Shown here: positions 10,301-21,753 of the stretch, one piece after another | Layout of the letters: every line of letters begins with the position of its first letter | Position numbering within the stretch: the stretch's first letter is position 1 | Assembly: GCA_900708905.1 (NCBI GenBank) | Contig: CAADRB010000069.1 | Coordinates: 521,214 to 585,213, forward strand | From: Hymenolepis diminuta | Lineage: Eukaryota > Platyhelminthes > Cestoda > Cyclophyllidea > Hymenolepididae | Direction of reading: 5' to 3' | Length of the DNA: 64,000 bases | Notes under the pieces: generated by a model | The model's database searches: none | Told to the model about the DNA's origin: nothing | What the model saw: the letters and a program-made list of their open reading frames with translations, nothing else | Made by a program: the position numbers and the translations under genes

Positions 10301-13300
10301 GAGTTATTCAGATATTAAATTTCGACCTCTGGAGTACTCATGAGGTAATAATGATAATCACAGTAGTAGATTTCCATTTCCGACTTTTTGATATCCAAGC
10401 CTTTCGTCTGTACTCCTGGATGGTAATTTATTTGACTGCACGTAATAAGAGGACTAAGTTTAAATTATCCTGTGATTAATGCGGATGAAAACACAGGAAA
10501 AGTAATTGAGGATCCGAAGGACTAAGCTTTATCAGTTAAACTTAATTTTAGAGTACGTGCTATGCCTTGGAATGGACAATAAACATCCCACAGGTCACTT
10601 GCATATTCGATGTCATTCCTACCATTAATTGAAAGTACACTAAAACATTTAACACCGTAAATATTGAAAAACAGTCTAGAAAAGGTAGTTGAAAAAAACC
10701 TTTCATTAAGCAGTTGTTTGGCCATTAACAACTGATCCAATGGAAAGATATTTATCATTAAAATCAACCATTACTTAGTTCCAAAAAATTGATTTTGAGG
10801 CACTTCAATTCTAATGATTAACTAGCTTTGTTGAAGTCTAAATAGGGTTTAAATCTGAAAACCGATGTAAAATAGAGAGTTAACTGCGATTTGTTCTACT
10901 GTGGTTGCATGAACCATTCTTTATGAGAATTACAAACAGCAAATGCAAATTCATCGAAGTGAAATCAACATTCTATATTTTATTATTCACTGCCATTGAT
11001 AAATTACTTAATTTAAGGGCCACACGTTAAATCACAGAGTTTAATGGACAGCTGAAGATAGCTTGTTGCTCTATAAGTTTTCAGTAGCAATCACTTACCA
11101 AGACCTTGACATCATATTAATGTGATCTACGTATTCTCCCCACATTGCAGCGCCACCACCTTTGAGTAGAACAAGTTGCTCAGGCTGATCTAAAAGTAGC
11201 AACATATTTAACGAGAAATTTTAGCGATGCAAACATTGAGAGATTCCTAAAAATCATAAAAAGTAATTTCTCACGTACTACCTGCGTTTTATTGTCCAAA
11301 CTGCAAATTCAAAACTCAGTGAACGGTAGTAACAACTATGCGAAACCTTTCAGAAATCACTTATTTCTAACGGAATAAAGTAATTTAAAAAAAACACTGA
11401 TTATTTACAAACCGGGGTTTATTATAAAAATTTCAGTTTCTGATCGAATAACATGTTGAATACACTATTATACGTTGCTCCGTGACCGTCTAATTTACTT
11501 AAAAAATAAGTAGCGCAAATTTTGCAACTAACTCGTAAAGGTTCCAGGATCACATCGATAGAAGTCAATCCAATCCTCGCCCGTTCGAATATAATTCAGA
11601 TACCAACACGCAGAGAAAATGGCTTCTTTTCCGGTTCGCGTAATTGCATCCAGTTCAGCCTTCCATGCCCCACCTTTCCAAACATGGATGACAACTGAAC
11701 CATTAGTCTAAATATTTTGAATACAAGATTATTGACTTTGTCAGGAAAAGGATACATATTACTACAATATTAATAAGCTTGCCTTGACAGAGTCATCGAA
11801 GATTTCTTGCCAAACATACATTTTTAATTTTTTGTGAATAACTTCGTTGATTTTTTTGAATAGATTTTCGAAATAGTAATTCTCAAGTCGTTTATAATTG
11901 TTACCGAAACCCATTTTCTGCATGAAATCCCGTATTTCTGGATTCATGCTCCTGTGTATAAAAATAATAAAAAAAACAGAGGTGTGATATTCATATATGA
12001 AAACTGAATTTGGAATCTTAGAGTAGAGTACTTGTTATTTCAGATCTTCTCGACTTATGAACTTCTCTTAATCTCTATTCAGGAAGCATGCGTTTGATAT
12101 TTAGGAAATTCATTATAAGTGACATGTTTTGCAAATAATTGTATATTTTCAGCATAGAAAATCAATTAACTGAATCTCATGTATTCAATTACTTCAAGTG
12201 AGGGGATCCATCTTGATTTCTCGAATTTGTTAACATACAGAGGAAATTATAACAAAACAAATCTGTCGCAAGGAATATATGTTCATTTCTATTTAAAGTC
12301 GCAATGTGTGATTGCGTGTGACACATTTGTGTACACACGCAATCTCAATATGCTTTGATTAACAAACTCCCTAAAGAGATTGACTTAGAATTTACCTACC
12401 AAACAGGCGTATTATATATCTCTTTTGACTTTCATAATGGGTGCAGGGAGACAATTGATAAATCGTTCTGCAGTGATCGGCTGGCAGATTAACTCAATAG
12501 ACATTCCTTTCGGCGATATGAAACGTTATACCGCAGCGTCGGAAACTTAACAGACACTAATAACTTCGGAATTATCGATGCGTTTGTGATACGTGTTCTC
12601 CGTTCATTATTTAAAACAAAGTAATAACCACCCTTAACATAGGCATATTGTAGTATTACACTTACCAGCAAGTGAAATTCACTTCATCTCCACCTAGATG
12701 AAGTGCATTGTCTGGATACACTTCAGCAATTTCTGCCAAAAGCGATCCAACAAAATCATACGTTGTATTCTTTATCGGATTAAGAATTCCAATTGCATCA
12801 GATTGTCCCCAGCCATGTGAACATTGTGTCATTATGGAAGGGTAGCCATATCCCCAAGACGTCGTGTGTCCTGTGATAAAAACAATACCATATACATGTT
12901 CTACTAACTATTATAAGTAGTTATAACATCAATTGCGTACCTGGAGAATCAACTTCTGGCATTACCCGAATGCCTAGAGATCTAGCGTATTCTATAATAA
13001 TTCGGACATCCTGCTGAGTGTATATAGCGCGGAAAGAAGAATATGACCCCTGAAAGTGTGCCCATATGAATTAAGATATTCAAATGGGAAAACTGAGTTA
13101 TATGGAAAGGAAAATGCATGTAATTATTTTTAAATTACAGGGACGTAAAGGATAGAGCCCAAAAGAAGGCATTCAAATTTAACTAGGAATAAAACCGCAC
13201 TATTGAGTAATGCGGTGATGTGATGTGCAACCTAAACCAAAAACTGCTTCGTATTTTTTTTCCACTGTGATATCAATTCCTTTACTAATTAATAAGGGAA

Positions 13301-16300
13301 CGATTATTTGCATATTTGCAAACCATTTTCAGAAACTCAGTCTGTACTGCCATCATAATAACTATTGATATTCACTTTCAAGAAATAAGTGCTGATGGGG
13401 AATAATGTAAAATTAGATAAATTGAACGTTCATTTTTTTTCAAACGTGCCGCCTAAAGTAAATATGGCAAATATGTTACTTAAATTGATCAGGCAAATGC
13501 AGGTGGAGGGACACATATTTTCCCCTTAAAATTCATTTTTAACGTCAGTCGATTAAATATAATTGACCACCGTATGATCTGAGTAACCGATATAACGACT
13601 CGGGGTGACAACTAGGCGTATGCTAAAAATCGTGGGCGTATGACTCATTTGTCCTATGATTCAGTTAACCTCAAGTTTATATGGTTCCATTGGTCCCCTT
13701 CTAGTAGACCTCCTTCTCTCCCTTCTTTTGATGGTCAGCTTTTGGCAGTTCCTCTGCTCAGCTCATCAGCGATTTCAGGATTTTGAATAGTTTTGCTAGT
13801 GCCTAGTTTTAAACATTCTATTTAATATAAGGATGGAGAATGAATACAAATCCTCTTGTTCCTTTAAAAGTATGGAAGGAAATCATATCGCATTCAATGT
13901 AGAGTGCAGTAAAAATACCGTAATTGTTGTGTCTCTTTAGATTTTAATATAATCTATACAGTAATAAACGATTCGTCATAGAATTGACAACCACGCATTC
14001 GCCGCAAATAAAATTATAAGTCCAAATGTGTACCTTTGTTCCAATAGTTAACGTGCCGATTTGCTAAGATAGAGATTATGAGACTGTTTCTCATCGGTGT
14101 ACATTCAGTGATGCAAATGACCAAATACACTGCTTTATGTTGGTCATCAAGAGGAAAGTAGAGAGCGAATTTCTCAAAGAGCGACTCTTGGATACGTTCT
14201 CTCTAGGATTGGTAATTTATATAATTCGAAATGCCGGTAGACAGACATAACGATTGGCAGCAGCTTCAATTAGATACTTAATGTCTTACAAGTGCCTAAG
14301 TCAGTATATATTAGAATGAAATTCCAAATCGGCTGTTGGGTATTACACTGGTCTCTTTTTGTAGGACTATTAAAATTTCAGACGAATAGACTTGATAAAT
14401 ACCTGAACTAACAAAAATTCCAGCTCATTAGTGAGAAAATGAAAATTTCGGAATCCAAGAACTGAATTTTTTACTTAATCTAAGTTAGTAAGACCCTAAA
14501 GCTATGTAACTGCTTGCTCGGCTAGAGATGTAACATTTATTGGCTTTATAATTAAAATGGGGATTATTATTCCACATTTATGATAACTTGTCAATAATTT
14601 ATGATCTATATCACTTTCTAAGAAATCTGTCATTAAAATGAACTTACTAAAGGCAACATTAAGTTGGCAAGCAAATAAATAAATAAATTAATTAACCACT
14701 TTAGATAGACATTGAACATGAAATAAATATCGTGTTTAATTGGCAACTATACTCACAAATGAGTCTTTAAGATTAAATGATTTGCATCAGCCGAAGAAAA
14801 ACCATTTCTGAAAATCCAAGCTGTTTGAAACCCCATTTGCATAATTACGAGACACAATTATGGAGGGAATATTCCCAAAAATACAGAACCCATTTTTCAT
14901 ACGGAAGGAAGCGTTAATGTCCTTGAATTGTATCTGTAAATTTATCACCCGTCTCCGCAACGAAAATTACATTTCGAAGAAAATACACCAACACAATTTA
15001 TTAGAAAGATTATCAATTTCCTGCATATCGAATGAAAGGTAGAAATTTTTATATATAATGGTAATATCCCAAATATCCCAAAGAAGAAAATATGTTATCC
15101 TCTTATATGTTCGACTGCGCTACTTTAATGGGATTTATTTCGGAAGATTGTAAAAGTGCTTAGTGTTTTGGGAATAAATAAAACGTTCAAGAACAGATGC
15201 ATTGAAATGGTCGGATTGTCGATGAAATTAATTTTTTTGATAGATAATGAAGAAATCACCATTAGTGCACCATCTTTAATAAGTCAGAATTAAATCATTC
15301 CTGAAAATATTTTCTCCAGTGTTTGATATTTTATTTGCTCCATTTTATTCCGGAATGATCAAATGCCATTAGTAAATATATGATAATGACAGAGAGAGGA
15401 TAAGGTAGCACAATATATAGTTAAAAGAACAATTTCATAATATGAAAAGGGAAAAACGACAGCCTAGTTGAAAAATTTATTCGAAATAAGAAACTTAAGC
15501 AACGAGAACGTTCAAAAATGAACCTTGGTTAGGAATTTATGTGTAATGAAAATGCGAACTGCAGTATCCACTTGCGCAAAAAGTTAATGAACAGAAATCA
15601 GAAATTGATTTTTTTCGTAAATCTGGGGAGCGGTAATCTTTGATGCTTTGACAGGAAGAAGGGAGGTGATGCAATAGGCTTGTTGATTTATCCTCCTTAG
15701 ATCAGTGGTTTATAAATATAAAGCTAATTGTACTTTTTAACCAAATAAGCAAACTTGATCTGTGTAGGACGTCTACTATGGTTCACAAAATAACAATCCG
15801 TTTGCTATATTTCAATTTGGCTTGGATTGAAAACAATAAAATGAAATAATGAGGAACCAAAAATTTTCATTTTTACACCCCACGTTTGCGACTTTAAAGG
15901 TGCTAATAAATATTAACTTTCCCTACAAGAAGATAAAGATGCTCGGAATGCCATTACAGCCTTTCTTAAAGTGGGTATTTTATGATTATGCATTTTCAAA
16001 TCAAAGGAAAAAATACAAAATTAATACAATATTTTTATAAAAACTGATACTTAATGCAAATATCATCTAATTTTTTGAATAAACTGAAGATATCTCAAAT
16101 CATGAAGAATCAAAGTACAAAGAGGCACTGAATTCACAAATCACATTAAATTATCCCTATCAATAAAGTCAAATTTCCAAATTTTACTCTCCTCTTCATT
16201 TAGTCAATTTAATATTGAAATCCATTCATCTCTCTGACTTGATATTTTTCTTTACTAAAACAAACTAAGGTGATGTGCGAGATGATCATAATGAATACTA

Positions 16301-17507
16301 AACATAATTTATATAAATTGCCTACAACAGTTGGTTAGTATTTGTATGCCATTTGAACAGTATGTACTTCTGATTAACAAGACGTGTGGTTCGCTTTCGT
16401 TTGTCCCCTTCGGAGATAAGAAAATATCGTTTTCACTAAATGCTCATGAATAGGGTATGAGAGAGCCAAAGGAATCACTCCGTATTTTCTTATTTTACAA
16501 AATTAAGATTAGACGTTATGTAGGTTTCTAGAATTGATTAATCCTCAAATTCCAGTTTGTTTAAAATGAACTGGATTCCAACAGCATTTTCGTATCGAAT
16601 ATTTATAATGCTTACTATTAAAATTATGTCAAAACGAACGAATGTTAAAATAGATTTAAACTTAAACCTCAGACATACTTCTTCAAATTCTTTTGCTTCA
16701 ATTAAAAAAAATACATATGAAATATGACTTACACTCCGAGAAAGATCGGGAAATGTATATGACTCATAAGGAAAGGATTGATCATCGACGAAATGCCAAT
16801 GAAAGACGTTCATTTTCACCGTAGACATGGCTCTCTACAGCACAGACATTGTATTTAACTAAAGCAGGTTTTAATAGAACTTACCAAAAACTGAAGGATA
16901 TATGGTAGTGAAATAAAATGCCTCGAAGTATCAAGTAGAAAACTTCGGAATGGCCATCTGGGATAGTCGAATATCTTCACACTGGGCAAATATTTCTAAA
17001 TTGAAGTTTTTCATGGCAACATATAAACCTCAGTTTACCTCATTTACGGACGTGGACCTGACAAGTTGAGTGACAGATGTTAATGCATGTAGGGCTCCCC
17101 AGATTTCTGTCGCAGTTATATTGATTACTCCATTATATATACTGATCCGATCTAGACAAGGGGTAATTCAATTAGTCAAAATTACACTCCTCCTTGGAGT
17201 TCTCATTAGGATATACTGGGCCCATAAGTTCATTACAAGGCGTTGATAATTTTATTTTGAGAAGAGTGATATTCCCGTTAAATAATGTGGGCAGATCACT
17301 AACAAGATGCTGATTGTTAAAACTTTCTAGGAGTCGTCTTATAGCCGCGTGCAAAGTAAAGCAATAAGGAGCGTTGTGATCGTATTCAATATGGTAGGGA
17401 AGGAGGTAAAACTGATGGTAAACGTAAAAGGAAACGGGCTGAGGTATTAGAGCATTGCTTGGAGATAGAGAAAGGATGCAACAGAACAAGACGACCGTCC
17501 GCAACAT
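7272..17507 (-). CDS. Beta-N-acetylhexosaminidase (GH20, HEXA/HEXB family), 11 exons, complete
   Basis: Hydrolyses terminal beta-linked GlcNAc/GalNAc from glycans; expected in lysosomes or secreted. Exons run 17507-17186, 17151-17039, 16974-16885, 16834-16733, 13049-12941, 12870-12666, 11951-11783, 11707-11533, 11189-11099, 8277-8173 and 7326-7272, giving 511 residues (human HEXA/HEXB about 530-556). A signal peptide ends near SNA (residue 19). Catalytic Asp307-Glu308 lie in HLGGDEV; Arg163 (DTSRH), the HWHFVDD strand, Trp361, Tyr406, Trp445 and Glu447 line the expected pocket. Cys pairs 49/91, 262/313 and 490/508 match the three disulfides of the human enzymes. N-glycosylation sequons occur at NIT, NIT, NTT and NFT. 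All junctions keep frame; one intron is GC-AG. Less certain are the exon 3 acceptor and a possible 21-nt extra exon at 7388-7408 (which would give 518 residues). Confidence 0.94.
7388..7408 (-). other. Candidate 21-nt cassette micro-exon in the hexosaminidase gene
   Basis: Flanked by a good acceptor (TATCCACAG) and donor (GTAAGTT), with a phase that fits between exon 10 and the last exon. It would insert seven residues (CRATNLA). Skipping it gives the better family fit, so it is an optional exon or a chance pair of splice-like sites. Confidence 0.4.
8173..8277 (-). CDS. Hexosaminidase exon 10
   Basis: Encodes [21 protein letters not shown] and [11 protein letters not shown]. Cys490 is the first Cys of the C-terminal disulfide. 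Acceptor CACTGCAG, donor GTAAGT (8172), phase 2. A weaker alternative donor after 8188 would remove CFLLS. Confidence 0.9.
10230..10250. repeat. Short perfect hairpin in hexosaminidase intron 9
   Basis: TTCAACCTG-CCT-CAGGTTGAA: 9-bp perfect arms with a 3-nt loop. No function is implied. Confidence 0.5.
11099..11189 (-). CDS. Hexosaminidase exon 9
   Basis: Encodes [21 protein letters not shown]. Trp445 and Glu447 of WGE are kept, but the family's GGEAC just before reads GGGAA, losing a Glu and a Cys. Acceptor CTACTTTTAG, donor GTAAGT, phase 2. The next intron is 2,821 nt. Confidence 0.92.
11533..11707 (-). CDS. Hexosaminidase exon 8
   Basis: Encodes [30 protein letters not shown] and [12 protein letters not shown]. 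Tyr406 is the pocket Tyr. The next-but-one residue is Asn408, as in human HEXA (HEXB has Asp). Donor GTTAGT, phase 1. Confidence 0.93.
11783..11951 (-). CDS. Hexosaminidase exon 7
   Basis: Encodes [17 protein letters not shown] and [12 protein letters not shown]. Trp361 is the family's pocket Trp. The exon ends GTCAAG before GCAAGC, a GC donor. Phase and exact length match to human HEXA/HEXB across the junction support this boundary. Confidence 0.93.
12310..12344. repeat. Hairpin in hexosaminidase intron 6
   Basis: Perfect 11-bp arms GATTGCGTGTG (12310-12320) and CACACGCAATC (12334-12344), with a further inner CACA/TGTG pairing. It is too short for a typical pre-miRNA. Confidence 0.6.
12666..12870 (-). 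CDS. Hexosaminidase exon 6 (catalytic Asp-Glu)
   Basis: Encodes [11 protein letters not shown] through [11 protein letters not shown]. Asp307-Glu308 is the catalytic pair for substrate-assisted hydrolysis. Cys262 and Cys313 form the expected central disulfide. The human alpha-chain GSEP loop is replaced by an unrelated loop of equal length. Donor GTAAGT, phase 2. Confidence 0.94.
12941..13049 (-). CDS. Hexosaminidase exon 5
   Basis: Encodes [15 protein letters not shown], then [19 protein letters not shown], matching the family's [21 protein letters not shown] strand. Acceptor CACACTTTCAG, donor GTACGC, phase 1. The following intron is 70 nt. Confidence 0.92.
16733..16834 (-). CDS. Hexosaminidase exon 4 (HWH..DD strand)
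   Basis: 34 codons encode [18 protein letters not shown] and FPDLSRS, a near-exact GH20 family block. Acceptor GTGCTGTAG, donor GTAAGT (16732). The next intron is the largest, 3,683 nt (13050-16732). Confidence 0.93.
16885..16974 (-). CDS. Hexosaminidase exon 3 (substrate Arg)
   Basis: Encodes [11 protein letters not shown] and LLDTSRHF, with Arg163 the family's substrate-binding Arg. It is drawn from the acceptor TGTGAAG because that keeps the phase. The better-looking acceptor TTTGCCCAG (exon start 16981) would add VK as in homologues but needs phase-2 entry, so this 5' edge is uncertain. Donor GTAAGT at 16884. Confidence 0.8.
17039..17151 (-). CDS. Hexosaminidase exon 2
   Basis: Follows a 34-nt intron (17185-17152; GTAATT...TCTAG). 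It encodes [31 protein letters not shown], the end of the N-terminal alpha/beta domain (the family has WGALRGLETFSQLV here). It ends AATGAG before the donor GTAAAC, phase 0. Confidence 0.88.
17186..17507 (-). CDS. Hexosaminidase exon 1 (signal peptide, N-terminal domain)
   Basis: Starts at ATG 17507-17505: [10 protein letters not shown] followed by a hydrophobic core and SNA|L, a good signal peptide. The open frame continues upstream to 17906, but that part is compositionally unlike coding sequence. Residues 1-107 include IPQPVSF and Cys49 and Cys91 of the first disulfide. It ends GAGT before the donor GTAATT (17185), phase 1. Confidence 0.88.
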
Positions 17508-19168
17508 TCTCAATCGAAAACTGTGGCATAACCTAGTGTGTTTACTTTCCTGCCAGCGTACTATCTCTTTTCTGATTGGATACGAAATGGCAGATGTAAA
17601 CACACATGCATTCATAGCATTTTGCATATCCATCAGGAGAAAAAATTGCCTGATACTGAAAAAAGTGATGAGGCCTTTGTTAACCTTGCAGTATAATACT
17701 TGACATTTATCTTCAGGCAACTTGATGGAAAAAATGAACACGAAGTTTGAAATTCTGGATATCATGAAACCAAATCTCTTGTCATAGAAGGCATATAAAA
17801 TGGAATAAATCATGTTAATTAATTTAACCATAATAAAATCGTGCATACAGAAAAAGTAAATAAAATCCGAGAAAACAAAATTTACTAATGATATGTGGTT
17901 CGCCATACAAGTGACTTAATAAAACTGGTAAACAAGACTCATTAACAAATTTTAGCTTATGCTATCAATTAAATGAATCGGTGAAAATAACTTCAATGAT
18001 ATAAGAACAAAATACAACTGATTCACTTGATTAATTATTTAGCTTTGACTAAAAATATTGGAAAAGGGATATTCTGCTTGTGGAGATATCTAGGGGAATT
18101 TGACAGTTTTTGTCTAGGGAATACAATTCCTGCTGTGGTCTCTACGACACTCGTCACCGTTGTCAAAATGCAGCGTATGCCACTCTTGTCAGCTTGACAG
18201 AGACATAAACCGTTATCTCTCCGACGGTGTTTTAACCTTCAGTATTGATAATATGATGGCGGCTTATATTAATGTACATAATCTTTGCTGAGCTAATGTG
18301 CCTTGGAGAAACTTCATTTCCTATTATTCTATCTTTCTGACTCTGATCCAACTGCAGCCTGAAGATATTTAATGAACATATAGATCGCAGCAGAAATTAG
18401 ATATCCTAGCAAAACAATACCGTAGAAGAGCTTAAAAAGAAAGTATTCACAAAGTCATGGCTTTGGCGAATCAGTCAAGTAGACAAAAAGTCTGGTATAT
18501 TTAGTCACGAAAGCCTGTTGAAGTCGATTTCAGTCACTCACTCTGTAAAATTCACCTCAAGAAGATTCTCGTAAGATTTTTGAAATGCATTGCTGCTTGT
18601 TATATGTGAATGTTTACAGAAAAGGAAGGAATATTTCTACTCCTTCGAGAAGACATTGTTATTAAAACATGATGGACAATTACCAGATACTTTAAGTCCT
18701 TCGAAAGACAAGTGTGAGAATGCCAACCTGACATTTAGAGTATTAAGTCCAAATATTTAGTTCAGTGCTCGTCTATTTTTGAGAAAAGTTTGAGGTAATG
18801 CACATTGTCGATGAACAAACTTACCAAATTCAAGGGAGCAGCGTAAAATGAAAGTACACGTTTATCAAACACAGATTCTTACAATTCCTTCCTGCTGGGG
18901 ACTTTCAAATCACTGCTAGAAGAGATAACTATTATTTTCCCCCGTTCCAAATAAAAATATTATTCCTCTCTTAATTTCCCTACTGATAAAAGACACTTTG
19001 CAATTATACCTATTTATTTAAGCCGATACTGATAGAGATTGAATTTCGTTAATACATATGTGTTTACTATAATGTGCCGTGTTCTGCTGTGATTTAATGG
19101 CTTCTGTGTTGAGGTGCTATATTGCCGCGTTTTCTAGATTGGTTGCTTTGCGAGATCACAATCGAGAT
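17508..19168. other. Hexosaminidase upstream region
   Basis: Should hold the 5' UTR and promoter of the minus-strand hexosaminidase gene. CCACAG ends about 15 nt before the ATG and could be an acceptor. I recognise no clear core promoter. Confidence 0.4.
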
Positions 19169-19256
19169 TTCTAGGTTGTTACGTTATAACAGAGCTGGCT
19201 ACGCAGTGATGAACTTAATCGAAATTGCGAAAATTGCGGCCATTGTTTGAAACATC

Positions 19257-20153
19257 ATGGAACAAATGAATTAGTTGAAACCTGATAAGGATCCCGAAGA
19301 CTACGTTAAGAAAGTTCGAGAGTTCCGTTATGAATCCTCTGTTGGTGTACTTGCCACTTGGCATGCTCGGAATCGAGACGTTTACGAAAATCGAATGACA
19401 GAGTTGCTGGACGAAACGAGACTCATCATGCTGTTCCAAAAGTTCAACAAAAGTGAGCACGATCTCTACCTAGCCCATCTCCTACCACTTTCTCCGAATA
19501 ACTTGACGTTTGAGGAGACGGTCGAAAAGTGCGAGGTGTTTGGTGACAATATCTCCCCTTTCAATAGGCGTTTTGAGTGCCTAAATTTGACCATACTTGA
19601 AGGTGAAGATGTTCGCAAGTACACAGTCATTGTGAATCGAGTGTGCAAAGCATTCACACATGGGTCGCTAAAGGAAGATTAATTCAGATGCCTTGTATTC
19701 ATTCAGGCTCTTAGTTTGGCGTTTTATGAGGAAATTTGTCTGAAATTGTCGTCTGTTTTAGATAAGGACGTAGATTTTATGTTACACAATCTAGTGGATG
19801 AGTACGAGAAATTTCGGAGCTTCATTGTCGATTCGAACATGGTTGAAAGCAATGAAACTCGTGCATGCCTAATAAAGAAACCCGAAATCGACCGATCACC
19901 TGGAAATAACCCGACACCGCAGCCGCAGCCTCAGACACAACACACGTATCCTAAAAACCCTAATTATAAACCGAGGTGCCGACGGTTTCACTTTCATAAA
20001 TGTAATTTTTTTAGTACCAGTACCAGGACTGAAATTCGTATGGACGCAAAGAAAGATTCCGTCAGAGCAGTCAACGATGGCCGTACTCAGGCTGCAGAGG
20101 AAGCTTCTTCAGGGCACAGCCTAGTGAAACATACTAACTACAATGCAAGTTGA
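19257..20153 (+). pseudogene. Gag remnant of the Gypsy element
   Basis: One frame from ATG 19257 to the stop at 20151-20153, with in-frame stops at 19272-19274 and 19680-19682. The second reads KED-stop-FRCLVFIQAL where the family has Gln, so it is a single C-to-T change. TFEETVEK and FNRRFECL are typical gag blocks. The zinc knuckle that should follow is degraded, with most Cys lost. Confidence 0.8.
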
Positions 20154-20190
20154 TGTAAGTAGACGCCGCTATGAAAGCCTATGTATTAAT

Positions 20191-20450
20191 AAGATATTTC
20201 TTGAGTTGTAGGTTAACACCGGGTCAGACATCACATAATTTCACGTAAGGCTTGGAAAACTCCTGGTAGCTCCAAACTGGGTGTTGTTCCTTTTAAAGTA
20301 TTTAGTGTCTCAGGTGATGCAGTGCAACTGTCGGGAGCGATGAAATGTGGGGCCGCCTTCAAAGGAAAAACTGTCACTCTTGTATGTTATGTAGCTGATC
20401 GCGATATCAATCTCCTCGGATTGAACTAGATGGACATTTTTAAAGTTCTT
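20191..20450 (+). pseudogene. Retropepsin remnant
   Basis: The active-site block reads NTGSD instead of the required DTGSD, three codons after a TAG (20209-20211) and three before a TAA (20236-20238). After a frameshift, FKGKTVTLVCYVADRD and NLLGLN are recognisable, followed by a TAG where the family has Trp. Confidence 0.78.
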
Positions 20451-20542
20451 GAGCCGATAATCTAAGGTGTAACCTGCCCATAAATGCGAATAAAAGAGAC
20501 GATGAAGCGAGTTGTAACCGTGTTCGAGGACACCTTGGGAAA

Positions 20543-21127
20543 ATGTATACAAACTACCACCAGATTATATTTAAAACCAGGGGCAAATTGTGTGTACCCA
20601 TTGCAGCTATGAAAATTGCCCAGGACGAGCTAGTGAGTTTAGAACAGATGAGCGTATTGCGACCTGTTATGTATTCGAAATGGGCTGCTCTAAATGTAGT
20701 GATACGAAGGGCGAATGAATCAACACGTACTTGTGCAGATTTTTCTACTGGACTTAACTCATTGTTGGAGGATAATCAACATCCGCTGCCTGTAGTAGAC
20801 ATACTTTTCAAGATCCTGAATGGTGGAAAATTCTTTGCGAAAATGGACCTTTAGGATGCCTACCTTCAAGTCGAAGTGAAAATAGAGAGTCATGGGCTTC
20901 TAATGATCAACACTCATCGGGGGCTATTCCACTATACGAGACTGTCTTTCGGAATCAAGACAGCCCTAGCGATTTTTCAGCATATTGTGGACAAAGTGAT
21001 ATCAGGGCTAGTGGTTACGACAGCTTTCTTGGACGACATCATCGTAGTTGGAGGTTCAGAGGAGAAACTTCAAGGCCACGCCGAAAAATTCCTTGAGCGT
21101 ATCAAAAAACGATTTCCACCTTCGGTC
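20543..21127 (+). pseudogene. Reverse transcriptase remnant
   Basis: Contains CADFSTGLNSLLEDNQHPLP, FAKMDL-stop-DAYLQV (TAG at 20852-20854), FGIKTALAIFQ and the catalytic FLDDIIV (Asp codons 21032-21037). It runs out of frame near 21115. The active-site Asp residues survive, but the frame does not. Confidence 0.88.
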
Positions 21128-21383
21128 TGATGGATGCCAATTCTTATTAATCTCTGTTAAATATCGAAGTTTCATTTTTGATTCAATTGGCCGCCGTCCT
21201 GATCCTGATGAAACTTATACTATTGTCGAAGTGCCCGCTCCAACAGATCTAAGTTTGCTTCGTTCTTTTCTTGTTTTAATACCATATTAAAATTCCTTTT
21301 TACCCGCTTTGCACAAATATAGAGCTCCCCTTAATCAACTCCTGCACAAAAATACGCCGTGAGAATGGTCACCTGCTTGCGAA

Positions 21384-21640
21384 GTGGCCTTCGAGATGTC
21401 AAAGTCCATGCTGACTTTGGAGCTGCTGCTGATTTACTATGATCCAAGTTTGTCTAAGGTCCTCGCAGCTGACGCTTCCAATTACGGAATTAGGATAGTC
21501 ATCTCCCAAATTTTTCTAGATGGCTCTGAAAAAGCGACCTCACATATCTCTCGTACTCCCACACCAACAGAAAAGAAGTAAGGACAAATCGAAAAGGAGG
21601 TACTGGCAATTATGTATGCGGTAAAATAATTCTATAAGCA
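21384..21640 (+). pseudogene. RNase H remnant
   Basis: YYDPSLSKVLAADASNYG, DGSEKATSHISRT and QIEKEVLAIMYAVK are clear Gypsy RNase H blocks, with the catalytic Asp and Glu kept. A stop lies at 21579-21581 and another right after AVK. Confidence 0.84.
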
Positions 21641-21753
21641 TATATGGCAGACGATTAACACTCCTAACGGACCAAAAGCCATTGTTGCCAATAATTGGCT
21701 GAAGAAAAGGAGTCCTAGTGCATTCTGCAAGTAGTCTTTAACGGTGGGCACTC

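Noticed and set aside
17508..17906. Upstream extension of the hexosaminidase exon 1 frame
   Set aside because: In frame but low-complexity Phe/Ile/Tyr-rich text. A clear signal peptide starts at 17507.
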